Below, in pieces: positions 1-9,199 of a stretch of DNA of 64,000 nucleotides; within the stretch, counting starts at the first letter, position 1; each line of letters starts with the position of its first letter. Position numbers and translations under genes: made by a program. Location of the stretch: positions 84,264-148,263 of the forward strand of contig NZ_SJXD01000030.1 of the NCBI RefSeq assembly GCF_004336745.1, in the 5' to 3' direction. The DNA is from Roseococcus sp. SYP-B2431 (GTDB lineage: Bacteria; Pseudomonadota; Alphaproteobacteria; Acetobacterales; Acetobacteraceae). The notes under the pieces were generated by a model. The model was not told the DNA's origin. It searched no databases and saw only the letters and a program-made list of their open reading frames with translations.

Positions 1-1187
1 AGGAAGAAGAGCTCGCGCAGCCCGTCCTCCGTCGCGCTGGAGGCGTAGGGGCGCAGCACCTCCTCCCTGCGGAAGTGCGGCTGGATCATGCTGCCGATGC
101 CGGTGAACTGCATCGGCACCCTGTGCTTCGCGCAGACGGCGTTGAGCGCGTCCCGCAGCGCATCGCCGCGCGCGCGCAGCGCCTCCGAGGTTTCCTCGGT
201 GAAGATCTCGCCCATCGCGACCACGCCGGCCGACATGGAGAGCACGTTGTTGTTGAAGGTGCCGCCATGGGGCAGCGCCTTCGGGTTCGCGGGGTCGTAC
301 ATCCCCATGATGTCCGCCCGCCCGCCGAAGGCGCCGAAGGACATGCCGCCGGCAATGTACTTCCCGAGGGTCGTGAGGTCCGGCGTGATGCCGTGAATCT
401 TCTGCAGCCCGCCGGCGCTGTGCCGGCTGGTCATCACCTCGTCGAAGGTGAGCACGATGCCGTGCGCGGTGGCCTCCTCGCGCAGCATCTGCAGGAACTC
501 GCGCGAGGCGGGGATGCAGCCGCCGCTGCCCATCATGGGCTCGAGCAGGATGGCCGCCAGCTCGTCCTTGTGCTCGCGGATGAGGGCGCGGGTCGCCTCG
601 ATGTCGTTGTAGGGCGCGAGGGTCACGGGGAAGGGCGCGTTCACCGCGCTGCCGCCGCCCACGAAGGTCATCATGCCGCCGTGATAGCCGCCGTTCATGG
701 CGAGCAGCCGCGTCCGGCCGGTGAAGGCGCGGGCGGCGGAGAAGGCGAAGAGGTTCGCCTCCGTGCCGCTGTTGGTGAAGCGCACCAGCTCGATCGAGGG
801 GAAGCGCGCGCAGATGATGCCGGCGAAGACCGATTCGCGCTCGCCGGCGGCGGCGAGGTTCAGCCCGCGGCCGATCGCGCCCTCGATGGCCTTGAGGATG
901 CGCGCCTCGGAATGGCCGAAGATGCCGGCCGTGTACTCGCCGCAGAGGTCAAGATAGTCGTGCCCGTCGATGTCCTTGAGATAGCAGCCCTGGCCGCTCT
1001 CCATCGCCGTGGGGAAGGGCGAATAGTACAGCGTCGAGCGCGTGTTGCCGCCCGGCATGACCTGCTTCGCGCGCTCATAGGCGGCGGCGCTCTTGGGGCG
1101 GGCGGCGGTGTAGCTTTCGCGCGCCTCGGCGAGGGCCGTGTCGAGGTCGGTGTTGCGCGGGGCGGCGAGGGTGTCGAGCGGCGACAT
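1..1187 (-). CDS. Class-III PLP aminotransferase (glutamate-1-semialdehyde aminomutase-like), 3' end outside window
   Basis: The reading frame runs leftward off the window edge, so only about 395 residues are seen. It has the fold-type I class-III aminotransferase signature: the FDEVMTSR motif with the cofactor-binding Asp, and TLGKYIAGGMSFGAFGG carrying the lysine expected to form the Schiff base with pyridoxal phosphate. The N-terminal MPGGNTR and the GTEAN motif resemble glutamate-1-semialdehyde 2,1-aminomutase-type enzymes, but many relatives act on other amino acids, so the substrate is not known. The ATG at 1187 has an AAGGAA ribosome site seven bases upstream and lies 14 bases behind an amino-acid binding protein, suggesting one transcript for uptake and transamination of an amino compound. 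Confidence 0.85.
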   Translation of the reverse strand, partial: MSPLDTLAAPRNTDLDTALAEARESYTAARPKSAAAYERAKQVMPGGNTRSTLYYSPFPTAMESGQGCYLKDIDGHDYLDLCGEYTAGIFGHSEARILKAIEGAIGRGLNLAAAGERESVFAGIICARFPSIELVRFTNSGTEANLFAFSAARAFTGRTRLLAMNGGYHGGMMTFVGGGSAVNAPFPVTLAPYNDIEATRALIREHKDELAAILLEPMMGSGGCIPASREFLQMLREEATAHGIVLTFDEVMTSRHSAGGLQKIHGITPDLTTLGKYIAGGMSFGAFGGRADIMGMYDPANPKALPHGGTFNNNVLSMSAGVVAMGEIFTEETSEALRARGDALRDALNAVCAKHRVPMQFTGIGSMIQPHFRREEVLRPYASSATEDGLRELFF

Positions 1188-1201
1188 GAAGGCGTTCCTT
1201 G

Positions 1202-2224
1202 TCATTGCCAGAGCCAGGAGATGAGCAGCCCACCCTGCGTCCAGATGCGGTTGGGCCCGCGCTCCATGCCGAGGCCGCCGGCGCCGGCGGTCCGCTCATA
1301 GAGCTCGCCGTAATTGCCGATCGCGCGGACCACGTCATAGGCGAAGTTGGCGGAGACGCCGAAGCCGGTGCCGACATTCTCGACGAGGCCGAGGAAGCGG
1401 CGGATGGCGGGGTCGGTCGCCGTGCGGCGGATCTCCTCGGCATTGGCGCGGGTGATGCCGAACTCCTCGGCCTGGATGAGCGCGAAGACCGTCCAGCGCG
1501 TGAGCGTGGCCCATTCGGCATCGCCGTTGCGCACCAGGATGCCGTGCATCTCCTTCTGGATCAGATCGGGCAGCAGGACGAGCGAATTCGGATCGGGCGC
1601 GGCCAGGCGGTTGGCCGAGAGGTTGATCATGTCGTTGCTGATCGCGTCGCAGCGATCGGCCAGGAAGGCTTCCAGCACGGCGGGCTGGGTCTCGAAGGAG
1701 ATGGTGCGGAAGCGGATGTTGTGGGTCCGCGCGAAGTCCTCGAGGTTGCGCTCGACGATGCTGCCCGTGGTGCCGCAGATGGTGGCGCCGTCGAGGTCGG
1801 TGGCCTTCGTCGCGCCGGTGCGGCGGTGCACGAGGATGCCCTGGCCGGTGAAGAAGTGGGCCACCGTCTGCGTCAGGCCCATCGTGCTGTCGCGCGAGAT
1901 GGAGAGCGCGGTCGTGCGCGTCAGCATGTCCACCTCGCCCGATTGCAGGGCGGTGAAGCGGGTCTGCGCCGTGGTGGGCACGAAGCGGACCTTCTCCGGG
2001 TCGCCGAAGACGGCGGCGGCCATGGCGCGGCAGATCTCGGCGTCGAAGCCTTGCCAGCGGCCCGTGCTGTCGGCCAGCGACATATGCGCGATGCCGGTGG
2101 AGACGCCGCAGCGCACATGGCCATTGCGGCGGATGCTGTCGAGCGTGGCCCCGGCGAAGGCGGGCGCGGCGGCCAGCAACAGCGCGGCAGCCGCGGCGAG
2201 CGGGCGGAGTAGGGCGTGACGCAA
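1202..2224 (-). CDS. Amino-acid ABC transporter substrate-binding protein (AapJ/BztA-like)
   Basis: This 340-residue secreted protein matches the general L-amino-acid receptor group: a signal peptide ending near APAFA, then GHVRCGVSTG and GFDAEICRAMAAAVFGDPEKV, typical of AapJ/BztA proteins. It would bind polar amino acids in the periplasm and deliver them to a membrane permease, but no permease or ATPase gene lies next to it in this window. The likely start is a TTG at 2224: a strong AAGGAGG site sits seven bases upstream, and no in-frame ATG precedes the signal peptide. It is the first gene of a leftward pair with the aminotransferase. Family assignment is firm, ligand is not. Confidence 0.88.
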   Translation of the reverse strand: MRHALLRPLAAAAALLLAAAPAFAGATLDSIRRNGHVRCGVSTGIAHMSLADSTGRWQGFDAEICRAMAAAVFGDPEKVRFVPTTAQTRFTALQSGEVDMLTRTTALSISRDSTMGLTQTVAHFFTGQGILVHRRTGATKATDLDGATICGTTGSIVERNLEDFARTHNIRFRTISFETQPAVLEAFLADRCDAISNDMINLSANRLAAPDPNSLVLLPDLIQKEMHGILVRNGDAEWATLTRWTVFALIQAEEFGITRANAEEIRRTATDPAIRRFLGLVENVGTGFGVSANFAYDVVRAIGNYGELYERTAGAGGLGMERGPNRIWTQGGLLISWLWQ

Positions 2225-2474
2225 GGGCGCGCCTCCTTTTTCCAGGCGATGGTTTCCAGGCGGCAGTGACAGGACGTGGGATCACGATGCGGAGGGAAGC
2301 GTAAGCACAGCATGAATGCACCGCAACGGCGAACCGAGCCGGATTCGGGCGCCTTTCCCCGGGCGAGAGGCTCGCGATCCGGCGGATCGCCGCGGCCGAG
2401 GAACAGCGAGTGCAGGCCGGTTGCCGCCCCCAGGCGGATTCGGTGTGCGTAAAACGATCAGCTGGAACCCCGGG

Positions 2475-2550
2475 TGGTGGAGCCAGGCGGAATCGAACCG
2501 CCGACCTCTTGAATGCCATTCAAGCGCTCTACCAACTGAGCTATGGCCCC
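2475..2550 (-). tRNA. tRNA-Ala (anticodon GGC)
   Basis: On the minus strand a 76-base cloverleaf is readable: acceptor GGGGCCA pairs with TGGCTCC (one G-T wobble), followed by discriminator A and an encoded CCA. The anticodon stem CTTGA/TCAAG encloses ATGGCAT, giving anticodon GGC. The T-arm contains GGTTCGATTCC. It stands alone between the leftward receptor gene and the rightward CoA-transferase genes. Confidence 0.96.
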
Positions 2551-2602
2551 CCGGGGAGGCGGCCGTATAGCCGCGCTCCACGGACCCCGCAATCCCCCAC
2601 CT

Positions 2603-2626
2603 CCGGACTTTCGCCCGGACTTTCGC
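2603..2626. repeat. Two perfect 12-bp tandem copies upstream of scoA
   Basis: CCGGACTTTCGC occurs twice back to back, ending 49 bases before the scoA start. Two copies about one helical turn apart could be a protein-binding site, but nothing else supports a regulator. Chance duplication is also possible. Confidence 0.4.
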
Positions 2627-2675
2627 GAAGGCTGCGGCGCGGGTAGCTTCCCGGCACCGAGCGAGGGGACGATAT

Positions 2676-3386
2676 ATGCCGAAGAAGGTCTATCCGGATG
2701 CCACGGCCGCGCTGGCCGGGCTGCTGAAGGACGGGATGGTGATTCATGCCGGCGGCTTCGGCCTGTGCGGCATCCCCGCCGTCCTCATCGAGGCGGTCAA
2801 GGAATCCGGCGTGAAGGACCTCACGGTCGTCTCCAACAATGCCGGCATCGACGATGTGGGCCTCGGCAAGCTGCTGCGGACCCGCCAGATCCGGAAGATG
2901 ATCGCCAGCTATGTGGGCGAGAACGCGGAATTCGCCCGCCAGTTCCTGGCCGGCGAGCTCGAGATCGAGTTCAACCCGCAGGGCACGCTGGCCGAGCGCA
3001 TCCGCGCCGGCGGGGCGGGCATTCCGGCCTTCTACACCAAGACCGGCGTCGGCACGGCCGTGGCCGAAGGCAAGCCCACCGAGGTCTTCGACGGCGAGAC
3101 CTATGTGATGGAGCGCGGCATCGTGGCCGACGTGGCGCTGGTCCATGCCTGGAAGGGCGACACCGAGGGCAACCTCGTCTACCGGCGCACGGCGCGGAAC
3201 TTCAATCCGATGATGGCGACGGCCGCGAAGGTGACCGTCGCGCAGGTCGAGCACCTGGTGCCGGCCGGCGAGATCGACCCCGACCACATCATCACCCCGG
3301 GCGTCTTCGTGAAGCGCATCGTCGCGCTGCCCGCGGATTACGAGAAGCTGATCGAGAACCGCACGGTGCGGCCGAAGGCTGCATGA
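2676..3386 (+). CDS. scoA: 3-oxoacid CoA-transferase subunit A
   Basis: The 236-residue product is the alpha subunit of a family I CoA-transferase, which moves CoA from succinyl-CoA (or a similar donor) to a 3-oxoacid such as acetoacetate, feeding ketone bodies to acetyl-CoA. Seen features are the N-terminal DGMVIHAGGFGLCGIP glycine loop, SNNAGIDDVGLG and the C-terminal GVFVKRIV, all typical of the SCOT alpha chain. Length matches the family. The ATG at 2676 follows GAGGGGAC. Subunit B lies 143 bases downstream on the same strand, the gap holding a structured repeat, so the two are probably co-transcribed. The 3-oxoacid specificity is inferred from the family; acetate- or adipate-type CoA-transferases are alternatives. 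Confidence 0.9.
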   Translation: MPKKVYPDATAALAGLLKDGMVIHAGGFGLCGIPAVLIEAVKESGVKDLTVVSNNAGIDDVGLGKLLRTRQIRKMIASYVGENAEFARQFLAGELEIEFNPQGTLAERIRAGGAGIPAFYTKTGVGTAVAEGKPTEVFDGETYVMERGIVADVALVHAWKGDTEGNLVYRRTARNFNPMMATAAKVTVAQVEHLVPAGEIDPDHIITPGVFVKRIVALPADYEKLIENRTVRPKAA

Positions 3387-3393
3387 TGCCCTG

Positions 3394-3457
3394 CCCTCAA
3401 ACGCCGGGCGGCCGCTCCGCGGCCTTGGCTTCGCGCCCTGACAGGGATCGCCCGGCG
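3394..3457. repeat. Structured intergenic repeat, copy A (scoA-scoB gap)
   Basis: A perfect 9-bp outer inverted repeat, CGCCGGGCG (3402-3410) with CGCCCGGCG (3449-3457), encloses two small hairpins, GGCCGC-TCC-GCGGCC (3410-3424) and CCCT-GAC-AGGG (3436-3446). The left part (CCCTCA, CGCCGGGCG, CGCTCCG, CTTGGCTTCGC in the same order and spacing) also occurs at 11561-11600 in the atpD-atpC gap. It therefore looks like a member of a small interspersed palindromic family and not a simple terminator; no T-run follows. Confidence 0.6.
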
Positions 3458-3529
3458 CGGCGGTCGGTCGCGGCGCGCCGCCCGCTGTGCGGCCGGATCT
3501 TCCAAACTTCTCCGCAAGGAACCTGACCC

Positions 3530-4174
3530 ATGCCCTGGAACCGCGACCAGATGGCCGCCCGCGCCGCCCGCGAGCTGGAGGACGGCTTCTACGTCAATCT
3601 CGGCATCGGCATCCCGACGCTGGTGGCCAACCACATCCCCGAAGGCATCTCCGTCCAGCTGCAGAGCGAGAACGGCATGCTCGGCATCGGCCCCTTCCCG
3701 GTGGAGGGCACCGAGGACCCGGACGTCATCAATGCCGGAAAGCAGACCGTCTCCATGCTGCCGACGACCAGCATCTTCAGCAGCGCCGACAGCTTCGCCA
3801 TGATCCGCGGCGGGCATATCGACCTGTCGATCCTCGGTGCGCTCCAGGTCGCCCAGAACGGCGACCTCGCGAACTGGATGATTCCGGGCAAGATGGTGAA
3901 GGGCATGGGCGGCGCCATGGACCTCGTGGCCGGCGTGAAGCGCGTGGTGGTGCTGATGGAGCACACGGCCAAGGGCGACGTCCCCAAGCTGCTCAAGCGG
4001 TGCGAGCTGCCGCTGACCGGCTCGCGCGTCGTGGACATGGTGATCACGGAACTCGCCGTCTTCCGCATCGACCGCCGGGGCGACGAGGGCATGCGCCTGG
4101 TCGAGCTGGCGCCGGAGGTCACGCTGGACGAGCTGAGGTCCAAGACCGCGGCGGAATTCCACGTCGCGCTGTAG
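3530..4174 (+). CDS. scoB: 3-oxoacid CoA-transferase subunit B
   Basis: The 214-residue beta subunit partners scoA. It carries [12 protein letters not shown] near the N-terminus and [10 protein letters not shown] (about residues 45-54), where the glutamate forms the covalent CoA thioester in this enzyme family. [14 protein letters not shown] and [13 protein letters not shown] are further beta-chain signatures. Start ATG 3530 follows AAGGAACC. Together with scoA it would make a heteromeric cytosolic enzyme for acetoacetate use. Length and motif order are normal, with no sign of damage. Confidence 0.92.
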   Translation: MPWNRDQMAARAARELEDGFYVNLGIGIPTLVANHIPEGISVQLQSENGMLGIGPFPVEGTEDPDVINAGKQTVSMLPTTSIFSSADSFAMIRGGHIDLSILGALQVAQNGDLANWMIPGKMVKGMGGAMDLVAGVKRVVVLMEHTAKGDVPKLLKRCELPLTGSRVVDMVITELAVFRIDRRGDEGMRLVELAPEVTLDELRSKTAAEFHVAL

Positions 4175-4236
4175 CGCGCGACGGGAGGCGGCCGGAGGGG
4201 TTGCAGTGACTGAAATGCCACGGAAACCCATCTAGC

Positions 4237-5427
4237 ATGTTCGCTCCCTCCGGCCTTCGACGGCTGGGCCAGCTCTGGTCCGAGGTGAAGGCCGCGCTCT
4301 TCGCCACGGACCTCGATGCCTCCCAGAAGGAGCTCCGGGCCCAGGCCCGCTCGGCCGCGCCGGTCATCTGGCTGATCGGCAAGACCGGCGCGGGCAAGAC
4401 GGCCATCGTCTCGGCCCTGACCGGCGACCCGCGCGCCGAGATCGGCGAGGGCTACCAGCCCTGCACGCGCAAGGCCGCCTTCTATGACGTGCCGGAGGAG
4501 GCGCCCTTCCTGCGCTTCCTCGACACGCGCGGGCTGGAGGAGGCGGGCTACGACCCCGCCGAGGACATCGCCTGGTGCGAGGCGCAGGCGCATCTCCTCC
4601 TGGTCGTCATGCAGGTGGACGACCCGGCGCAGGAGCCGGTGATGAAGGTGCTGCGCCAGGCCCGCCGCCGCCATCCCGACTGGCCCCTGGTGGTCGCCCA
4701 GACCGGCCTGCACCGCCGCTATCCGCCCGGCACCGGCCATCCCGCGAGCTTCGACGAGGCGCAGCTGCCCGAGTCGCTGGCCGATGCGCTGGCCTATCAG
4801 CGCGGCCTCTTCCGGGGCCTGCCCGGGGAGACCCCCCCGGTCTTCGTCCCGGTCGACTTCACCCAGGCCGGCGACGGCTTCGAGCCCCAGGCCTACCGGC
4901 TCGCGGCGCTGGACGCCGCCCTGGAAGCCGCGCTGCCTGATGCGCTCGACGCCCTGCACGCCGCCCGGGCCGACGAGGGCAACGACCGCCGCCAGCGCGC
5001 CGCGCGGCGCACGGTCTACGCCTATGTCGCCCTGGCCGCCGCCGCGGGAGCTGTGCCCATTCCGCTGGCCGGCATGGCGGGCCTCGCCGCCATGCAGGGC
5101 GCCATGCTGAACCGCCTCGCCCGGCGCTACGAGGTGGAATGGACGCCGAGCCTCTTCGGCGCCTTCGCCGGCAGCCTGGGCGTGGGCACGATCGGCTGGT
5201 TCGGCGCGCGCTATCTCGTGGCCGAGGCGGTGAAGCTCGTCCCGGTCCTGGGCACGGCGGCCGGCATGGCGCTCAACGCCGGCACCGCCGCCGCCTTCAC
5301 CGCCGGGACCGGCGAGGCGGCGCTGGTCTTCCTGCGCGGAGCCCGGGCCGGGCAATCCGCGCCGCCCGAGGAGGTCCGGCAGGCCTATCGCGAGGCCTTC
5401 CGCGCCTGGCGCGCCAAAAGGGCATGA
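4237..5427 (+). CDS. P-loop GTPase with C-terminal DUF697-like membrane domain
   Basis: This 396-residue protein has a GTPase core in its first half: P-loop GKTGAGKT at 48-55 and the G3 motif DTRG at 96-99. The usual guanine-specificity motif N/TKxD is not evident; AQTG at 154-157 sits in its place, so specificity for GTP is not certain. The C-terminal third has glycine/alanine-rich hydrophobic stretches (AGAVPIPLAGMAGLAAMQ, then LVPVLGTAAGMALNAG) that resemble the DUF697 domain known from YcjF-like proteins, suggesting membrane association. It is followed 10 bases later by a second, larger P-loop protein, and the two probably work together. Relatives are implicated in envelope or stress functions, but the role here is unknown. 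Confidence 0.7.
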   Translation: MFAPSGLRRLGQLWSEVKAALFATDLDASQKELRAQARSAAPVIWLIGKTGAGKTAIVSALTGDPRAEIGEGYQPCTRKAAFYDVPEEAPFLRFLDTRGLEEAGYDPAEDIAWCEAQAHLLLVVMQVDDPAQEPVMKVLRQARRRHPDWPLVVAQTGLHRRYPPGTGHPASFDEAQLPESLADALAYQRGLFRGLPGETPPVFVPVDFTQAGDGFEPQAYRLAALDAALEAALPDALDALHAARADEGNDRRQRAARRTVYAYVALAAAAGAVPIPLAGMAGLAAMQGAMLNRLARRYEVEWTPSLFGAFAGSLGVGTIGWFGARYLVAEAVKLVPVLGTAAGMALNAGTAAAFTAGTGEAALVFLRGARAGQSAPPEEVRQAYREAFRAWRAKRA

Positions 5428-5437
5428 GGGGGCGGAC

Positions 5438-6946
5438 ATGATCTGGGCCCGGCGCCACTGGCTGGAGCTGATCCTGGCCGTGCTGCTGGCCCTGCCCTGG
5501 CTTTCGCTCTTCGGGCTGGGCCTGCTCTGGCTCTGGGAGAATCATCGCGTCCTGGAATGGGCGGTGGCGGCCGCCGCGCTGGGCCTGGTCGGCTGGCCGA
5601 TCCGCGTGCTGCTGCGCCGCCGGGCCCGCGCCAGGGCCGCCGCGCTGGCGGCCGGCGAGGACCGTCCCGAATCGGGCTGGAACGCGGAGGAGGCCGAGGC
5701 CTGGGCCAAGGTCGTCCGCTTCGCCGAGGAGGCCAGTCCGCTCGACTTCGACGCGCTGGAGCGCGCCGAGGAGCTGTCCCGCCAGACGATCGATCTGGTC
5801 GCGACCCATTTCCATCCGGGCCTCGCGGATCCGATGGCCCGCGTCACCCTGCCCGAGGCCCTGCTGGTGACGGAGCAGGTGGCGCACCGGCTGCGGCAAT
5901 GGGTGATCCAGCTGCCGGGCTCGTCGCGCATCCGCATCAGCGACGCGCTCTGGCTGCAACGGCTGGTGGACCGCTACGGCGCCGCGGCGCAAATGGCCTA
6001 CGACGTGGGCGAGACCATCTACCGTGTGGCCCGCGCCGCGACGAACCCGATCCAGGCGGTGGCGCAGGAGGGACAGCGCCTGGCCTTCGGCGCCACGGGC
6101 GGCTTCCTCGGCAACAACCTGCGCCGGGCGGCCACAGCCAGGCTGATCCACGAGACCGGCCGCGCCGCCATCGACCTCTATTCCGGCCGGCTGCGGCTCT
6201 CCTCGATCGAGCTGGCCGAGCTCGCCCGCGCCGATGCCGAGGCGGCCGAGCCCGAAGCGCCGCCGCGACTGCTCCTGGTGGGCCAGGCCAAGGCGGGGAA
6301 GTCTTCGCTGCTCAACGCGCTGGCCGGCGCCGCCCGGGCCCATGTCGGCCCGCTGCCCAGCGAAGGGCCCGTGCGCGAGCATCTGGTGACGGTGGACGGG
6401 CGGCCGGCGCTGAACATCGCCGACATGCCGCCGCTCACCGATGCCGGGCGCTTCCTGCGCGAGGCGGAGCGGGCGGACATGATCCTCTGGGTCGCCTCCG
6501 CGACCCAGCCCGGGCGTGGCTCGGACGTGGCGGCGCTGGAGGCCCTTCGCGGCTGGGCCGGCGGGCAGCGCAGCCGCCGGCCGCCGCCGATCCTGGCCGC
6601 CATGACCCATGCCGACCTGCTGCGCCCCGCCTCCGAATGGGCGCCGCCCTACGACGTCGACGCCCCCGCAGGCGCCAAGGCGCGCAGCATCCGGGCCGCG
6701 CGCGATGCCGTGGCGGCGACGCTCCTGCTGCCGCAGGAGGCCGTCATCCCCGTGGCGCTGCCTGAAGGCGCGCCGGCCTGGAACGTCGATCTCCTCTGGG
6801 AGCGCCTCGTCGCCGAGCTGGATTCCGCGCGCCGCGCCCGCAACGAACGGCTGCTCGACGAGGGCGCGGTGCCCTCCGCTCTGGTCGAGGCAAACCGGGC
6901 CTTGCGCGGCGGCTGGAGACTTCTGAAATCGGCGGTGAAACAGTAG
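5438..6946 (+). CDS. Membrane-anchored dynamin/Era-type GTPase
   Basis: The 502-residue product begins with two predicted membrane helices (about residues 10-31 and 40-58), then a long helical region and a GTPase domain: P-loop GQAKAGKS at 282-289, a G3-like DMPP at 329-332 and THAD at 390-393, which fits the N/TKxD base-recognition motif. The layout (N-terminal anchor, late GTPase domain) suggests a cytosolic GTPase tethered to the inner membrane. It starts 10 bases after the DUF697-type GTPase gene with GGGGGCGG upstream of ATG, so both are likely translated from one mRNA. No function can be assigned from sequence; a GTPase pair acting on the envelope is a reasonable working idea. Confidence 0.68.
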   Translation: MIWARRHWLELILAVLLALPWLSLFGLGLLWLWENHRVLEWAVAAAALGLVGWPIRVLLRRRARARAAALAAGEDRPESGWNAEEAEAWAKVVRFAEEASPLDFDALERAEELSRQTIDLVATHFHPGLADPMARVTLPEALLVTEQVAHRLRQWVIQLPGSSRIRISDALWLQRLVDRYGAAAQMAYDVGETIYRVARAATNPIQAVAQEGQRLAFGATGGFLGNNLRRAATARLIHETGRAAIDLYSGRLRLSSIELAELARADAEAAEPEAPPRLLLVGQAKAGKSSLLNALAGAARAHVGPLPSEGPVREHLVTVDGRPALNIADMPPLTDAGRFLREAERADMILWVASATQPGRGSDVAALEALRGWAGGQRSRRPPPILAAMTHADLLRPASEWAPPYDVDAPAGAKARSIRAARDAVAATLLLPQEAVIPVALPEGAPAWNVDLLWERLVAELDSARRARNERLLDEGAVPSALVEANRALRGGWRLLKSAVKQ

Positions 6947-6957
6947 GCTCCGCTTGG

Positions 6958-6986
6958 TTGCCGTGGCGTCATGCGTGTGATAGAGC
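6958..6986 (+). promoter_or_regulatory. Possible sigma70-type promoter for the atp operon
   Basis: TTGCCG (6958-6963) and TAGAGC (6981-6986) are separated by 17 bases and lie 56 bases before the likely atpH start, in the only gap between the GTPase genes and atpH. The -10 match is weak, so this is a candidate only. Confidence 0.35.
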
Positions 6987-7041
6987 CGCCTCGCTTTGCC
7001 AGGGAAAGCCCTGGCTGAAACCTTTGAACCGGGACAGCAAG

Positions 7042-7632
7042 GTGGCCGTCGAGACCATTTCCCCGAACGCGCCCCAGGCTGGCGGCGTCGACGAGCGCTA
7101 CGCGCTGGCCCTGCTCGGCCTGGCTGACGACGCACGTCAGTCCGATCCCGGCGCGCTCGACCGTATCGCCGCCGATCTCGAGAAGCTTCAGGGCCTCTAT
7201 TCGGCCGATGCCGGGTTCCGCGCCTTCCTGGCCGATCCGCGCCGGGGCGCGGCCGATCAGCAGAAGGCGATGGCGGCGATCCTCCAGTCGCAGGGCATCG
7301 GCGTGGAGGTCGGCAAGCTGGTCGGCGTCCTCGTGAACAACCGCCGGCTGAGCCGCCTGCCCGCCGTCGCGACGGCCTTCGGCGCCAAGCTCGCCGAGCG
7401 CCGCGGCCAGCAGGTCGCGCATGTGACCACCGCCTTCCCGCTCACCGATGTCCAGCGCACGCAGATCGTCGCGCGGCTGACGGAGAGCGGCATCTCCGGC
7501 GTCAAGCTGGCCGAGACGCTGGACCCCGCCATCCTCGGCGGGCTCATCGTGCGGATCGGCTCGCGCCTCTTCGACAACAGCCTCAAGTCCAAACTGCAGC
7601 GCATGCAATTCGCCATGAAGGGAGCCGCCTGA
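7042..7632 (+). CDS. atpH: ATP synthase F1 subunit delta
   Basis: This is the stator subunit linking F1 to the peripheral stalk. The preferred start is GTG 7042, giving 196 residues, close to the usual alphaproteobacterial length; an ATG at 6958 would add 28 residues that look unlike the family and include the putative promoter. The body has the six-helix N-terminal domain ([11 protein letters not shown]..) and the conserved C-terminal [22 protein letters not shown] motif. It heads the atpHAGDC run, with atpA starting one base after its stop codon. Confidence 0.93.
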   Translation: MAVETISPNAPQAGGVDERYALALLGLADDARQSDPGALDRIAADLEKLQGLYSADAGFRAFLADPRRGAADQQKAMAAILQSQGIGVEVGKLVGVLVNNRRLSRLPAVATAFGAKLAERRGQQVAHVTTAFPLTDVQRTQIVARLTESGISGVKLAETLDPAILGGLIVRIGSRLFDNSLKSKLQRMQFAMKGAA

Positions 7633-7633
7633 G

Positions 7634-9166
7634 ATGGAAATCCGTCCGGCCGAGATTTCTGAGATCCTCAAGCAGCAGATCGCGGGCTTCGACGCCGAAG
7701 CCAATGTGGCCGAGGTCGGCACCGTGCTGACGGTCGGCGACGGCATCGCCCGCGTCTACGGCCTGCAGAACGTGATGGCCGGCGAGCTGGTGGACTTCCC
7801 CGCCTCCGGCGTGAAGGGCATGGCCCTCAACCTCGAGACCGACAATGTCGGCGTCGTGATCTTCGGCTCCGACCTGAACGTCCGCGAGGGCGACACGGTG
7901 AGCCGCACGGGCGCCATCGTGGACGTGCCGGTCGGCAAGGGCCTGCTCGGCCGCGTGGTCGACGGCCTCGGCAACCCGATCGACGGCAAGGGCCCGCTCA
8001 CCGACGTGACGCGCCAGCGCGCCGAGGTGAAGGCGCCCGGCATCATCCCGCGCAAGTCCGTGCACGAGCCGATGCAGACGGGCATCAAGGCCATCGACGC
8101 CCTGATCCCGATCGGCCGCGGCCAGCGCGAGCTCATCATCGGCGACCGCCAGACCGGCAAGACGGCCGTGATCGTGGACACCATCCTCAACCAGAAGACG
8201 GTCAACGCCGGCGGCGACGAGAGCAAGAAGCTCTACTGCATCTACGTCGCGGTCGGCCAGAAGCGCTCCACCGTCGCCCAGCTGGTGAAGACGCTGGAGG
8301 AGAACGGCGCGCTCGAATACTCGATCGTCGTCGCCGCCACGGCCTCCGACCCGGCGCCCATGCAGTTCCTCGCGCCCTACACCGGCGCGGCGATGGGCGA
8401 GTTCTTCCGCGACAACGCGATGCACGCGGTCATCTTCTACGACGACCTCTCCAAGCAGGCCGTCGCCTACCGCCAGATGTCGCTGCTGCTGCGCCGCCCG
8501 CCGGGCCGCGAGGCGTATCCGGGCGACGTGTTCTATCTTCACTCGCGCCTGCTCGAGCGCGCGGCGAAGATGAACGACGATTTCGGTGCGGGCTCGCTGA
8601 CGGCGCTGCCGGTCATCGAGACGCAGGCCGGCGACGTGTCGGCCTATATCCCGACGAACGTGATCTCGATCACCGATGGCCAGATCTTCCTGGAGACGGA
8701 GCTCTTCTTCAAGGGCATCCGCCCCGCCGTGAACGTCGGCCTCTCGGTCTCGCGCGTCGGCTCCGCCGCGCAGATCAAGGCGATGAAGCAGGTGGCCGGC
8801 AAGATCAAGCTGGAGCTGGCGCAGTATCGCGAGATGGCGGCCTTCGCGCAGTTCTCCTCGGATCTGGACGCCTCCACCCAGGCGCTGCTCAACCGCGGCG
8901 CCCGCCTGACGGAGCTGCTGAAGCAGCCGCAGTTCAAGCCCGTCGCGGTCGAGGACCAGGTGATCGCCATCTTCGCCGGCACGCGCGGCTATCTCGACAA
9001 GCTGCCCCTGAACAAGGTCGGCACCTTCGAGTCGCGCCTGCTGAGCGAGCTGAAGGCGAGCGCGCCGGACATCGTCGCGGCCATCCGGAACGATCGCGAG
9101 ATCAAGAAGGAGACCGAGACCAAGCTCGTCGCCTTCCTCGACGGCTTCGCCAAGTCCTTCGCCTGA
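7634..9166 (+). CDS. atpA: ATP synthase F1 subunit alpha
   Basis: The 510-residue alpha subunit forms the non-catalytic nucleotide sites of F1 and supplies the arginine finger to the beta sites. Visible are the P-loop GDRQTGKT (170-177), the [18 protein letters not shown] stretch, and the arginine-finger segment [13 protein letters not shown]. The N-terminus ([16 protein letters not shown]) is the delta-binding sequence typical of the subunit. Length is normal. It follows atpH with one base between and precedes atpG by 33 bases. Confidence 0.98.
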   Translation: MEIRPAEISEILKQQIAGFDAEANVAEVGTVLTVGDGIARVYGLQNVMAGELVDFPASGVKGMALNLETDNVGVVIFGSDLNVREGDTVSRTGAIVDVPVGKGLLGRVVDGLGNPIDGKGPLTDVTRQRAEVKAPGIIPRKSVHEPMQTGIKAIDALIPIGRGQRELIIGDRQTGKTAVIVDTILNQKTVNAGGDESKKLYCIYVAVGQKRSTVAQLVKTLEENGALEYSIVVAATASDPAPMQFLAPYTGAAMGEFFRDNAMHAVIFYDDLSKQAVAYRQMSLLLRRPPGREAYPGDVFYLHSRLLERAAKMNDDFGAGSLTALPVIETQAGDVSAYIPTNVISITDGQIFLETELFFKGIRPAVNVGLSVSRVGSAAQIKAMKQVAGKIKLELAQYREMAAFAQFSSDLDASTQALLNRGARLTELLKQPQFKPVAVEDQVIAIFAGTRGYLDKLPLNKVGTFESRLLSELKASAPDIVAAIRNDREIKKETETKLVAFLDGFAKSFA

Positions 9167-9199
9167 ACACCACGCTAGACCCGGCGGAGACGCATTGAG

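Noticed and set aside
2410..2646. Plus-strand frame with RRNRTADLLNAIQALYQLSYG
   Set aside because: This is the antisense translation of the tRNA-Ala gene.
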